From Betaproteobacteria bacterium (GTDB taxonomy: Bacteria > Pseudomonadota > Gammaproteobacteria > Burkholderiales > Casimicrobiaceae): 64,000 nt of DNA. The stretch is taken from contig WRFN01000008.1 in assembly GCA_009778785.1 (NCBI GenBank), positions 29,975 through 93,974 on the forward strand, read 5' to 3'. This document shows, in pieces, positions 46,000 through 59,487 of this stretch (its first letter is position 1; each line of letters starts with the position of its first letter). The translations under genes were made by a program, and so were the position numbers. The notes under the pieces are model-generated. The model saw nothing but the letters and a program-made list of their open reading frames with translations. It did no database searches and was not told the DNA's origin.

Positions 46000-46852
46000 T
46001 TTTCCTCGCATCATCGCTATCGCCAACCAGAAGGGGGGCGTCGGCAAAACCACGACGGCGGTCAACCTCGCCGCCAGTTTGCACGCGATGAAGCAGCGGG
46101 TGTTGCTGATCGACCTCGATCCGCAAGGCAATGCGACGACCGGCGCCGGGCTCGACAAGCGGCAGTTGACCGATACGGTATATCAGGTGTTGCTCGGCGA
46201 GAAGAAAATCGCTGACGTGCGCAAGCCGTCGCCGACCGGCGGCTTCGATATCGTTCCCTCCAACCGCGATCTGGCCGGCGCCGAGATCGAGTTGGTGGAT
46301 TTGCCGGATCGCGAGATGCGGCTAAAGGGCGCGCTGGTCGATGCGTTGTCGCAGATGAAAGCGGCGATTTCGGAAGTGGTCGAAGAATACGATTTTGTGC
46401 TGCTCGATTGCCCGCCGTCGTTGTCGCTGCTGACCTTGAACGGGTTGTGCGCGGCGGATTCGGTGTTGATTCCGATGCAGTGCGAGTACTACGCGCTGGA
46501 AGGTTTGTCCGATCTCATTCAAACGTTGAAAAAAGTGCGCGCCCACCTCAATCCGAAGCTGGAAATCGAAGGTCTGTTGCGTACGATGTACGACCCGCGC
46601 AATATGCTGGCGCAGAATGTCGCGACCGAGTTGGCGAAGCATTTCGGCGACAAACTTTATCGGACGATCGTGCCGCGCAACGTGCGTTTGGCGGAAGCGC
46701 CGTCGCACGGCTTGCCCGCGATCAAACTCGATCCGGCCTCGAAAGGCGCGCAGGCATATCTGGCGTTGGCCGGAGAAATGTTGCGGAGAATCGAAGCAGC
46801 GGCAGGACAAACGCCGGGGCAAACCGCAACGCCAAAAGCCGCGTCGGCATAG
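45989..46852 (+). CDS. parA: Chromosome partitioning ATPase ParA
   Basis: This 287-residue deviant Walker A ATPase moves ParB-parS complexes. IIAIANQKGGVGKTTTAVNL has the signature lysine K15 and the Walker K20, and FVLLDCPPSLSLLTL is Walker B. The ATG at 45989 has GGAG 7 bases upstream; an ATG two codons earlier is too close to that site. It overlaps the rsmG end and lies 34 bases before parB. Confidence 0.95.
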   Translation: MAFDFPRIIAIANQKGGVGKTTTAVNLAASLHAMKQRVLLIDLDPQGNATTGAGLDKRQLTDTVYQVLLGEKKIADVRKPSPTGGFDIVPSNRDLAGAEIELVDLPDREMRLKGALVDALSQMKAAISEVVEEYDFVLLDCPPSLSLLTLNGLCAADSVLIPMQCEYYALEGLSDLIQTLKKVRAHLNPKLEIEGLLRTMYDPRNMLAQNVATELAKHFGDKLYRTIVPRNVRLAEAPSHGLPAIKLDPASKGAQAYLALAGEMLRRIEAAAGQTPGQTATPKAASA

Positions 46853-46886
46853 CTCTGTCGGTGATGACTGGAAGGAACAAACAACC

Positions 46887-47747
46887 ATGACACGACTCAA
46901 AGGACTTGGCCGCGGGCTGGATTCGCTGATTCCGTCCGGCGACGAGACCGCAGACGCCACGGCGTCGGAATTGCAAACGGTGGTGATCACGCGCTTGCAG
47001 CCGGGCAAATACCAGCCGCGCACCAAGATGGACGAGGCCTCGCTCAACGAACTGGCCGAGTCGATTCGTGAACAGGGCTTGATGCAGCCGATTCTGGTGC
47101 GCGCCCTTTCTGGCAAAAGCAGCGACAATCGCTACGAGATCATCGCCGGTGAGCGGCGGTGGCGCGCAGCGCAGCGCGCCGGACTGAAAGACGTGCCGGT
47201 GCTGGTCAAAACGATTCCCGATCAAACCGCGCTGGCGTGGGCGCTGATCGAAAACATTCAGCGCGAAAATCTGAATCCGCTCGAAGAAGCGCAAGGTTTG
47301 CAACGATTGATCGGCGAATTTTCGCTGACCCATGAAGATGCCGCCAAAGCGGTCGGTCGCTCGCGCAGCGCCGTGACCAATTTGTTGCGCTTGCTGCAAT
47401 TGTCAGAGCCGGTGCAAAAACATTTGAACGACGGCGCGTTGGAAATGGGGCACGCGCGGGCGTTGCTGGCTTTGTCGAACGGACAGCAAGCGATGGCAGC
47501 GGCGCGCATCGTCGAAAAAGGCTTGAGCGTGCGCGAAGCCGAACGACTGGTGCATGCGATGCAACATCCGCCGGTGAAGAAAAAAGTCGCGGCGCACGAT
47601 GCGGATACGGCGCGGCTCGAAACCGAATTGTCGGAACACCTCGGCGCGAAAGTGCAGATAGAAACCGGCAAAAAAGGCGCGGGCAAGGTAGTAATTCACT
47701 ATTCAAATCTCGACACTCTGGACGGGATTCTGGAAAAACTGCGGTAA
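46887..47747 (+). CDS. parB: Chromosome partitioning protein ParB
   Basis: This 286-residue CTPase-type ParB binds parS and spreads along DNA. Motifs are the N-terminal MTRLKGLGRGLDSLIPSG, the ParB box YEIIAGERRWRAAQRAGL, NIQRENLNPLEEA, and the helix-turn-helix LTHEDAAKAVGRSRSAVTNLL. It ends in a dimerisation domain (GKVVIHYSNLDTLDGIL). A GAAGGAAC site precedes the ATG. Three parS-like sites lie near mnmG. Confidence 0.96.
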   Translation: MTRLKGLGRGLDSLIPSGDETADATASELQTVVITRLQPGKYQPRTKMDEASLNELAESIREQGLMQPILVRALSGKSSDNRYEIIAGERRWRAAQRAGLKDVPVLVKTIPDQTALAWALIENIQRENLNPLEEAQGLQRLIGEFSLTHEDAAKAVGRSRSAVTNLLRLLQLSEPVQKHLNDGALEMGHARALLALSNGQQAMAAARIVEKGLSVREAERLVHAMQHPPVKKKVAAHDADTARLETELSEHLGAKVQIETGKKGAGKVVIHYSNLDTLDGILEKLR

Positions 47748-47774
47748 CAACTCACACATAAGGAACGAAACAAG

Positions 47775-48026
47775 ATGGAAAACAATGCAGCATCGGTGCA
47801 CGGCCATGAGGTTATGAAAATGATGGCCGCGTCGGGTAAAACATGGACGCGCGACAGTTTGGTCGTGGCGATACATCAAAAATTCGGAACCGGCGCACGG
47901 TTTCACACCTGTTCGAGCGATAACATGACCGCCGACGAACTGATCGACTTTCTCGACGCGCGCGGCAAGTTCATCGACCGCGGCGAAGGGTTCACCACCG
48001 ACGAAGGACATATTTGTAACCATTGA
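47775..48026 (+). CDS. YecH-family metal-binding protein
   Basis: This 83-residue protein matches the small YecH (DUF2492) family: SVHGHEVMKMMAASG, FGTGARFHTCSSDNMTADEL, FLDARGKFI and the final EGHICNH. Conserved His and Cys residues suggest metal binding; the cellular role is unknown. It lies 27 bases after parB and is followed by an imperfect hairpin. It may share a transcript with the par genes. Confidence 0.88.
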   Translation: MENNAASVHGHEVMKMMAASGKTWTRDSLVVAIHQKFGTGARFHTCSSDNMTADELIDFLDARGKFIDRGEGFTTDEGHICNH

Positions 48027-48034
48027 TTCGAGGC

Positions 48035-48066
48035 GAAGAGGCGCCTCTTTCCAGAGGGGCCGCTTC
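48035..48066 (+). terminator. Imperfect hairpin after the YecH-like gene
   Basis: GAAGAGGCGCCTCT (48035-48048) and AGAGGGGCCGCTTC (48053-48066) form a 14-bp stem with two mismatches and a TTCC loop. There is no U run, so termination is only suggested. Confidence 0.45.
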
Positions 48067-48155
48067 TTGAATCAAACACTCTTAATAAAGTTACATCGAA
48101 AAGATTTGTTTTGTGCTACATTGCGCGGCGGGGCGGCTAATCGAAGCGGGCAAAA

Positions 48156-49409
48156 ATGACTGACGTGCAAGAAACGAAAATGCAGGAAACGAAAATGCAG
48201 GAAACAAAAACGCAGGAAGAGGAGGAGGCTGAAATAAAAAAAGCCGCGCTGATTGGTAGTAGCAACGGCGGCGGCAACGACGAGGAAGATGAAGCTGCCG
48301 CGGCGCGCGCCAAAAAAATCCTGATCCGCCGTCCCGGCATGGTACGCGGGCGCATGTCTTGGCTTGACCGGCGCAACGGCCGAAGCTGGCGGCACGCGGT
48401 GCAAACCGTGTTCGTCCTGTTGAATGTTTATCTGTGCGTACAGTTTTATCTCTGGGTGCGTTATTACGAAACCGGCGGCGCTTCGCTCAAAGTGACACGG
48501 CCGCCAGGTGTCGAAGGATGGTTGCCCATCGCCGGATTGATGAACCTCAAATACACGCTGATGACGCTCAACATTCCGCCAATTCACGTGGCGGCGATGT
48601 TTTTGCTGGTAGCGTTTCTGTTGGTTAGCCTGCTGTTCAAAAAATCGTTTTGCTCGTGGTTGTGCCCCGTCGGCAGCTTGTCGGAAGCGTTGTGGCGGTT
48701 GGGGCAAAAAGTTTTGGGCCGTAACGTCACGCTACCGCGCTGGCTCGATATTCCGCTGCGTGCGCTTAAATATGTTTTGCTGGCGTTCTTTGTGTGGATT
48801 GTGGCGATCAGCTCGGCGGACACGATCGAATCGTTCATGACTTCTTCTTACGGGCTGATCGTCGATGTGAAAATGCTCGATTTCTTCCGGCACATCAGCA
48901 ACATCGTGTTGATCACGCTCATCGTGCTCGTCATCGGCAGCGTCTTCATCAAAAACCTGTGGTGTCGTTATCTGTGCCCGTATGGCGCGCTGGTGGGGCT
49001 GATCTCGCTGCTGTCGCCGTTCAAGATTCGGCGCGACGCTGAAGCGTGCATCGATTGCACCAAATGCGCGAAAGCCTGTCCATCGCAGTTGCCGGTGGAC
49101 AAGAAATTGCAGATGCGTTCCGCCGAATGTACGGCGTGCTTGTCGTGTGTGGCGGTGTGCCCGGCCAAAGATGCGTTGCAGTTTTCACTGCCGCCGGATA
49201 AAAAAACGGCAGCCAACGGCGACGATTCCGGCATCAGTCGCCGCTGGCGCAAACGCGCGCTGTCGGGCGCGGTGTTGACGCTGTTGCTCGTCGTCGTGGT
49301 CGGCGGCATCATCGGCGCGGCGAAGATCACGGGGCATTGGCAAACGCCGGTGCCGGAAGCGGTGTATCGAGATTTGATTCCGAACGCGCGGGAGCTGGCG
49401 CATCCATAA
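48156..49409 (+). CDS. NapH/CcoG-like polyferredoxin membrane protein
   Basis: This 417-residue inner-membrane protein has about five spans. CX3CP motifs at the membrane face lie at SFCSWLCP (C166, C170) and WCRYLCP (C270, C274). Two 4Fe-4S clusters follow: CIDCTKCAKACP (C298-C308) and CTACLSCVAVCP (C325-C335). This is the NapH-type quinol-oxidising arrangement, or that of related electron-transfer proteins. The first 55 residues are low-complexity: three 5-residue repeats (QETKM, QETKM, QETKT) followed by an acidic run. The true start could be later. Redox partner unknown. Confidence 0.85.
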   Translation: MTDVQETKMQETKMQETKTQEEEEAEIKKAALIGSSNGGGNDEEDEAAAARAKKILIRRPGMVRGRMSWLDRRNGRSWRHAVQTVFVLLNVYLCVQFYLWVRYYETGGASLKVTRPPGVEGWLPIAGLMNLKYTLMTLNIPPIHVAAMFLLVAFLLVSLLFKKSFCSWLCPVGSLSEALWRLGQKVLGRNVTLPRWLDIPLRALKYVLLAFFVWIVAISSADTIESFMTSSYGLIVDVKMLDFFRHISNIVLITLIVLVIGSVFIKNLWCRYLCPYGALVGLISLLSPFKIRRDAEACIDCTKCAKACPSQLPVDKKLQMRSAECTACLSCVAVCPAKDALQFSLPPDKKTAANGDDSGISRRWRKRALSGAVLTLLLVVVVGGIIGAAKITGHWQTPVPEAVYRDLIPNARELAHP

Positions 49410-49411
49410 AG

Positions 49412-49450
49412 GAGTTTCCACGTCGGGGCACTTCGCGAAGCGCTCCGATA
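49412..49450. repeat. Repeated 3'-end hairpin element
   Basis: GGAGTTTCCACGTCGGGGC followed by ACTTCGCGAAGCGCTCC resembles the element before 37343 (GGAGTTCGTCGGGGCGCTTC). Both follow genes directly and form a small hairpin. A degenerate copy of the other dispersed repeat follows at 49454-49482. Confidence 0.5.
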
Positions 49451-49485
49451 AAACCCCGTTTGCTCCGAGCTGGTCGAAGAGACTT

Positions 49486-50178
49486 TTAGCGTGTAGAAAG
49501 CGGCGCATCCGCCGCACTGTCGCCGATTGGTGTTGTTGGCGACGAAGGCAAGGAAGCCAAAAACGCTTCGCCGCCGCCCTTGATCCAAACAAAATCTTTG
49601 TCGATTTTCTTGATGGAAAACGCGGGAAAGAAATCTGGAAGGAAAGCAAAGACCCATCCGATACCTAATAAAACGGGAATCCCCCATGACAGCCCCGACA
49701 GAAACACGAAAATTATCCACATGAGGGTTAACAGAAGAAACGGAAGACCGCGAAGCAGTAAGGCATAAATTTGTCTGAGTCGCTGGTGGTAAGCGCAAAA
49801 CAAAATGCGCGTTTTGAAGCAGTGCGCGAAAAATTTATTGGTGGCAAATTGAGCGAATATAAAAGCGACGGTCACCGCCATCGTAGAAAAAAGCAAAAAT
49901 GACGGCGGCGGCCATTTCCAAAAAAGCAGCATTAACAAAGTAGGCGCAAAAGAAAGAAAAAGCATCCCCTTTCCAATCACACCAATCCAGCGACGAGGAT
50001 GCCAGTACAAATTGTAGGAGCGCGGAGGAGAAGAAACCGGTTTGCCGCACTTGGGGCAGCAATGCTTCGGAAAAGCAACGTCCTGTCGCATGACCAAGAA
50101 TTCTTTTTCGCGCCAGCACGTCACGCCGGGTTGCGCGGGTGTTTCAAACGGCTCGTTGGGGTCGAAAGTGCCGGACAT
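49486..50178 (-). CDS. Zinc-ribbon-like membrane protein, paralogue 2
   Basis: This 230-residue protein is built like the one at 44607: VAFPKHCCPKCGKP near residue 40, a WHPRRW turn, two pairs of membrane spans (about 68-110 and 140-185), and the end VWIKGGGEAFLASLPS. The shared blocks and equal length show common ancestry. It stands on the opposite strand, upstream of and divergent from atpI. Function unknown. Confidence 0.75.
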   Translation of the reverse strand: MSGTFDPNEPFETPAQPGVTCWREKEFLVMRQDVAFPKHCCPKCGKPVSSPPRSYNLYWHPRRWIGVIGKGMLFLSFAPTLLMLLFWKWPPPSFLLFSTMAVTVAFIFAQFATNKFFAHCFKTRILFCAYHQRLRQIYALLLRGLPFLLLTLMWIIFVFLSGLSWGIPVLLGIGWVFAFLPDFFPAFSIKKIDKDFVWIKGGGEAFLASLPSSPTTPIGDSAADAPLSTR

Positions 50179-50615
50179 TTCGGTTTCTCCGTTTCCTTAT
50201 CAGCATATCATCGTTTTTGCGCTATTGGCATAGTTTGGCATTCGCATTCGAGGCGGGTTTTTATGCGAGGCGCAAAGAGCGGCGTTTATTCGCCGCATTT
50301 CAACAGCATCGCGTCAGCCGAAACGCATTTTCTTCGCATTTTCTTTGTCGTAATACCGCTAAACGGGTTGCGGGGCACTCCAAAAGCCCTTACAATTCCG
50401 CGAATATTTGAGTGCGCCGGTCGGAAAAGACGGGCGCGGTGGGTTTTTGACGCCGACAGCAAAACAATTAGCGATAGACATAAGGACGCACTGCTCAGGA
50501 TTTACGGTACGACACGCCATGCTTGCTTTTCACGAATCAAAATTTTCTTTCCGCCCCCTTTCTCGTCTCGCGTCGTTGAGTCGATTGTCAGGTAGCGACG
50601 GGTTCGGAGTGTGAC
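50179..50615. promoter_or_regulatory. Intergenic region upstream of the atp operon
   Basis: This 437-base gap divides the divergent membrane-protein gene and atpI and must include the atp promoter. Open frames across it are short and not gene-like. I could not assign a promoter with confidence. Confidence 0.4.
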
Positions 50616-51814
<1,199 letters not shown>

Positions 51815-51837
51815 CCCGAATGGTTTTGATTTTTTAA

Positions 51838-52089
<252 letters not shown>

Positions 52090-52133
52090 TTCGGGCGAAT
52101 CATCGTTTTTAACGAACTGAAAAAGGTATTTGC

Positions 52134-52604
52134 ATGAATATCAATGCGACCCTACTCGGCCAGTTGATCATGTTCGTCCTGTTCGTCTGGTTCTGCATGA
52201 AGTTCATCTGGCCGCCTGTCGTCAACGCGCTGGATGCACGCAAGAAGCAGATTGCCGACGGTCTGGCTGCCGCCGACCGTGGCAAGCACGATCTGGAGTT
52301 GGCTGCCAAGCGTTCCGCCGATCTGTTGCGCGAAGCCAAGGAAAAAGCGGCTGAGATCATCGCGCAGGGCGAGCGGTTGAAGGTCGAAATGCTCGATCAA
52401 GCCAAGGCCAGCGCGCGCGACGAAGCCGAGCGTATTCTGGTGGCGGCGCGTGCCGATGTCGGTCAGGAAGTCACCCGCGCGCGCGAAGCGTTGCGCCATC
52501 AGGTGGCGGACTTGGCCATCGCCGGCGCGTCGAAAATTTTGCAGCGCGAAGTGGATGCGAAAGCGCACGCCGATTTGCTGTCGGCGCTGAAACAGGAACT
52601 GTAA
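52134..52604 (+). CDS. atpF: ATP synthase Fo subunit b
   Basis: This 156-residue peripheral stalk subunit has one N-terminal span ([20 protein letters not shown]) followed by a long charged helix rich in Ala, Lys and Glu. Length and design are normal. It ends 4 bases before atpH. Confidence 0.95.
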   Translation: MNINATLLGQLIMFVLFVWFCMKFIWPPVVNALDARKKQIADGLAAADRGKHDLELAAKRSADLLREAKEKAAEIIAQGERLKVEMLDQAKASARDEAERILVAARADVGQEVTRAREALRHQVADLAIAGASKILQREVDAKAHADLLSALKQEL

Positions 52605-52608
52605 GACC

Positions 52609-53145
52609 ATGGCTGAACGACTGACCGTTGCCCGTCCCTACGCCGAAGCGGTGTTTGCGCTGGCGGCTGAGGAAAAGAAGCTGCCGCAGTGGCTGGCAAC
52701 GCTGGCGTTGCTGCGCGGCGTGAGTGAAGCGCCGAAAATGCGCGCGCTGCTCAACGATCCGAAGATCGAAGTTGCCGCCAAGGCGAAGACGTTTCAGGAC
52801 GTGTGTGGCGACGCATTGGACGCTGGTGGTCGGCGGCTGGTGGAAGTGTTGTTGCAGGCGGGGCGGATCAACGTGATGGCGGAAATTGAAACCCTGTTTT
52901 TGCAACTGAAAGACGCCGCGGAAAACACGGTCGAAGCGACTATCGAAACCGCGTTGCCGCTCAACGCGGCGCAGGAAACCGAAATACGCGAAGCGCTGGC
53001 GCGGCACACCGGTAAAAAAGTGAACGCGCAGATTGCGGTCAACCCGGCGTTGATCGGCGGTACGCGGATTACGGTTGGCGACACAGTGATTGATGCTTCC
53101 GTGCAGAGCCGATTGGCGGCGATGGCGCGCGAATTGTATGCCTGA
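52609..53145 (+). CDS. atpH: ATP synthase F1 subunit delta
   Basis: This 178-residue OSCP-family subunit joins the b stalk to the alpha3beta3 head. The start AERLTVARPYAEAVFALAAE and the end INPALIGG-type segment (VNPALIGGTRITVGDTVID) are delta-subunit signatures. Confidence 0.95.
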   Translation: MAERLTVARPYAEAVFALAAEEKKLPQWLATLALLRGVSEAPKMRALLNDPKIEVAAKAKTFQDVCGDALDAGGRRLVEVLLQAGRINVMAEIETLFLQLKDAAENTVEATIETALPLNAAQETEIREALARHTGKKVNAQIAVNPALIGGTRITVGDTVIDASVQSRLAAMARELYA

Positions 53146-53189
53146 CTTTTTGAATCAAAGCGATGCCCTTGGGGCATGATGAGGACACC

Positions 53190-54731
<1,542 letters not shown>

Positions 54732-54763
54732 ACGCGCGGCAACGACGGACTAGGGCAATCAAC

Positions 54764-55654
54764 ATGGCAGGCTCGAAAGAGATACGCACCAAGATCAAAA
54801 GCGTGCAAAACACGCGCAAGATCACCAAGGCGATGGAAATGGTGGCTGCGTCGAAAATGCGCAAAGCGCAGGATCGCATGCGCGCAACGAGGCCATATCT
54901 TGAACGGATGTTTTACATCGCCTCGCACGTTGCAAAAGCCAGCACCGAATACCATCATCCGTTTTTGATTCGGCGCGAAACCGTCAAGCGCATCGGCGCG
55001 GTGGTGATCTCCACCGACAAAGGCTTGTGCGGCGGCTTGAACACCAATCTGTTTCGGATGTTGTTGCAGCAGCACAAGGCATGGAAAGCGCAAGGGTTGG
55101 ACGTTGAATATGTGGCCATCGGCAACAAGGGGCTGGGCTTTTTGTCGCGCATGGGCGCTTCCATCGTGTCCAGCGTCGTGCAGCTTGGCGACGTGCCGCA
55201 CATCGACCGTCTGGTCGGGCCGCTGAAACCGTTGTTCGATGCGTACATCGCGGGCAACATCGACGAGATTCATGTTTTCTCGACCGGCTTCGTCAACACG
55301 ATGAAACAACTGGCGCGCAAGGATTTGCTGTTACCGGTGCCGCCGGAATTCCGGTCGCCGACCGGCGAGGTGCGCCAAACCGAATCACAGCACGGTTTGT
55401 GGGATTACATTTACGAGCCGGATGCCAAGATGTTGCTGGACGGTGTGATGCGTCGCTACATCGAAGCGGTGATTTATCAAGTGCTGGCCGAGAACATGGC
55501 GTCGGAACAATCGGCGCGGATGGTGGCGATGAAAGCGGCGTCCGACAACGCCAACAAGATCATCAACGAATTGCAATTGGTTTACAACAAGACGCGGCAA
55601 GCGGCCATTACTCAAGAGCTGACGGAAATCGTCGGCGGCGCTGCAGCGGTTTAA
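54764..55654 (+). CDS. atpG: ATP synthase F1 subunit gamma
   Basis: This 296-residue central rotor shaft starts with [20 protein letters not shown] and ends with the signature [38 protein letters not shown] is another gamma motif. Length is normal. Confidence 0.96.
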   Translation: MAGSKEIRTKIKSVQNTRKITKAMEMVAASKMRKAQDRMRATRPYLERMFYIASHVAKASTEYHHPFLIRRETVKRIGAVVISTDKGLCGGLNTNLFRMLLQQHKAWKAQGLDVEYVAIGNKGLGFLSRMGASIVSSVVQLGDVPHIDRLVGPLKPLFDAYIAGNIDEIHVFSTGFVNTMKQLARKDLLLPVPPEFRSPTGEVRQTESQHGLWDYIYEPDAKMLLDGVMRRYIEAVIYQVLAENMASEQSARMVAMKAASDNANKIINELQLVYNKTRQAAITQELTEIVGGAAAV

Positions 55655-55667
55655 CGGATTACATTGA

Positions 55668-57086
<1,419 letters not shown>

Positions 57087-57097
57087 GGAAACGCCAC

Positions 57098-57529
57098 ATG
57101 AGTCTAACCTTGCGTGTTGATGTCGTCAGCGCCGAAGAACTGATTTTCTCCGGCGCCGCCGAATTCGTGGCCTTGCCGGGAATCATGGGCGAGTTGGGCA
57201 TTTATCCGCGCCACACGCCGCTGCTCACGCAGATCAAACCCGGCGCCGTGCGGCTCAAGCTGCCCAACCAAACGCAGGAAGAAGTGATCTTCGTGCAAGG
57301 CGGTTTTCTGGAAGTGCAGCCGAACCAGGTGACCGTGCTCGCCGACACCGCGATCCGCGCCAAAGACCTCGACGAAAAAGCGGCGCTGGAGGCGAAACAA
57401 AAAGCCGAAGAAGCGATGGTGAATCGCTCATCGCACGAAGATCTGGCGCGCGCCGAAGCCGAACTGGCGGCGGCGACGGCGCAGATGAATATTTTGCAGA
57501 GATACAAGAACCGCGCGACGACGCGGTGA
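57098..57529 (+). CDS. atpC: ATP synthase F1 subunit epsilon
   Basis: This 143-residue epsilon subunit has the beta-sandwich part [38 protein letters not shown] and a C-terminal helical hairpin. The ATG at 57098 lies 11 bases after the atpD stop, with an AAGGAAA site. It ends the atp operon. Confidence 0.96.
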   Translation: MSLTLRVDVVSAEELIFSGAAEFVALPGIMGELGIYPRHTPLLTQIKPGAVRLKLPNQTQEEVIFVQGGFLEVQPNQVTVLADTAIRAKDLDEKAALEAKQKAEEAMVNRSSHEDLARAEAELAAATAQMNILQRYKNRATTR

Positions 57530-57532
57530 TGG

Positions 57533-57560
57533 CAGGAGCGCTTTACAAAGCGCCCCAAAG
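57533..57560. repeat. Repeated 3'-end hairpin element after atpC
   Basis: CAGGAGCGCTTTACAAAGCG followed by CCCC is a small hairpin (AGCGCTTT/AAAGCGC) resembling those after 37304 and 49409. The main terminator lies just beyond it. Confidence 0.5.
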
Positions 57561-57570
57561 GAGCGAAGAA

Positions 57571-57599
57571 AAACGGACGCAAGAAAGCGTCCGTTTTTT
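57571..57599 (+). terminator. Rho-independent terminator of the atp operon
   Basis: AAACGGACGC (57571-57580) pairs with GCGTCCGTTT (57587-57596) and is followed by a T run. An A run on the 5' side makes it usable for aceK on the other strand too. Its stem matches the terminator at 9911. Confidence 0.9.
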
Positions 57600-57638
57600 A
57601 TTTGAGTGGGCAAGAGCGGGCGGTATCGCCGCCCTTTT

Positions 57639-59393
57639 CTACCGCAACCGAAACCGCTGTTTCCTTCGGTAAGCGAAGAAATCTTCGATCACACCATCAC
57701 GGATGCGTTGTTGCAAACGTTTCCAGTATTCGGGATGAAAAATATCCTCGTGGTGGCGTGAGAACATTTCCCGCAGCGAATCGTCGTTGAAAAGGAATTG
57801 ACGAAATTCTTCGGGGAACACATCGTTTTCGGCGACGCTGTACCAAGGCTCGCTGGCGAGTTCGTCTTCGGGGTAACGCGGCGGCGGGATGGCGCGGAAA
57901 TTCATTTCGGTCATGTAGCGAATTTCATCGTAATCGTAGAACACGACACGATCGTTCTTGGTGACGCCGAAATTCTTGAGCAGCATGTCGCCGGGGAAAA
58001 TGTTGGCGCTTGCCAACTGGCGGATGGCGACGCCGTAATCGTCGATGATGTCGGAACGCTTGGTTCCGTCCACTTGATCGATGTAAAGGTTGAGCGGCAC
58101 CATCCGTTGTTCGAGATAAAGATGGCGGATCAAAATGCGGTCGCCCAGATCGTCGAGCTTCTCGGGGATTTCGCGCTGCATTTCGGCCAGCAGTTCTTCG
58201 TTGATCCGGCTTTTTTCAATCGCAAAATTCTCGTATTCCTGAGTATCGGCCATGCGACCGACGCGATCGTGCTCCTTGACGAGTTGGTAGCAAGCGCGCA
58301 CCCGCTCCGCATCGACGTTTTTTTGCGGCGCGAAACGATCCTTGATGACTTTGAACACGGCATCGTACGACGGCAGCAGGAAGACCAGCATCACCATGCC
58401 GCGCGCGCCGGGGGCAATCACGAACTTGTCTTTGGTTTGCGCCAGATGGCGCAGGTATTCGCGGTAGTACTCGGTTTTGCTGTGTTTCTGACAGCCGATG
58501 GCGGTGTACAACTCGGCGGTGGTTTTGTGCGGCAGAATTTCGCGCAGCCACTCGACGGTGGCGGAGGGCAGCGGCGCATAGACCATGAAGTAGGCGCGGT
58601 TGAAGCCGAAGACGATGCTGGCGTCGCTGAATTCGGTGAGACAGGCATCGACAAACAGCTCGCCGGTATCGCTGCGACTGATCGGTAGCAGGAAGGGATA
58701 GACGCCATCGGGGATGCGTAACTTGCCGATGATCCAGGCGGATTTGTTGCGATAAAAAACCTCGTTGTAAATTTCGAGCACGCCTTTTTTCAGCGCTTCT
58801 TGACCGAAGCGACGATCGAGCGCGGCGGCGATGTCGGCTACGTCGCGCGGCAAATCTTCCCACGGCAAACGCAGCGGCGAGTTGCGCAGAATCACCCGCA
58901 AGCGTTCTTCGACGCCGGCAGCCAACGGGAAATTGATGGCGATGGGGCGCGGCAGTTCGCGGCGGCGATCTTCGGGCTGCGAGCTGAACACGTACATTTT
59001 GTCCGGCGCCAGATCGCGGTGCTGAAACAAGCGACAATAAACCGAATTGAAAAAACTCTCGGCAATTTCAAAGCGCGGGTAATTCGGCAACAGAGTCGTA
59101 TAGTGATCTTTGACGCGCGAAAGAAAACCGGGGTCGTGACACAATTCGCCGACCATGCGGCGGATCAATTCCACCGACAGTTCGACGTGATGATCGTACA
59201 AGTGCATCCGCTGCTTCATCGCCGCCTGAACTTCGTGCCAGGCGGCTGATTCAAAGCGCTGCTGGGCGCCGGCGGTGACTTCGAGAAAGCGGCCATACTG
59301 CGCGTCGAAACCTTGCAGAATGGTATGCGCGACCAGCGTTTCGAGGTCGGTCGTGGCGGCGGTGGCGAGAGGCGTGGTGGAGGGCGTGGTCAT
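57639..59393 (-). CDS. aceK: Isocitrate dehydrogenase kinase/phosphatase
   Basis: This 584-residue bifunctional enzyme turns isocitrate dehydrogenase off by phosphorylation, so isocitrate enters the glyoxylate shunt. [20 protein letters not shown] and [17 protein letters not shown] are AceK stretches. The kinase-like ATP loop is [18 protein letters not shown], and [13 protein letters not shown] lies early. Length is normal. It lies downstream of aceA with a 94-base gap, as in classic aceBAK operons. Confidence 0.95.
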   Translation of the reverse strand: MTTPSTTPLATAATTDLETLVAHTILQGFDAQYGRFLEVTAGAQQRFESAAWHEVQAAMKQRMHLYDHHVELSVELIRRMVGELCHDPGFLSRVKDHYTTLLPNYPRFEIAESFFNSVYCRLFQHRDLAPDKMYVFSSQPEDRRRELPRPIAINFPLAAGVEERLRVILRNSPLRLPWEDLPRDVADIAAALDRRFGQEALKKGVLEIYNEVFYRNKSAWIIGKLRIPDGVYPFLLPISRSDTGELFVDACLTEFSDASIVFGFNRAYFMVYAPLPSATVEWLREILPHKTTAELYTAIGCQKHSKTEYYREYLRHLAQTKDKFVIAPGARGMVMLVFLLPSYDAVFKVIKDRFAPQKNVDAERVRACYQLVKEHDRVGRMADTQEYENFAIEKSRINEELLAEMQREIPEKLDDLGDRILIRHLYLEQRMVPLNLYIDQVDGTKRSDIIDDYGVAIRQLASANIFPGDMLLKNFGVTKNDRVVFYDYDEIRYMTEMNFRAIPPPRYPEDELASEPWYSVAENDVFPEEFRQFLFNDDSLREMFSRHHEDIFHPEYWKRLQQRIRDGVIEDFFAYRRKQRFRLR

Positions 59394-59487
59394 GGTTGGC
59401 GATCAGAATACGGCCTTGTCCACACGATTCCGGCCTCGCTTACGCGAGGCCGGAATGGAGATTGGCGCCGTGGTCGCACGTTAGCGA

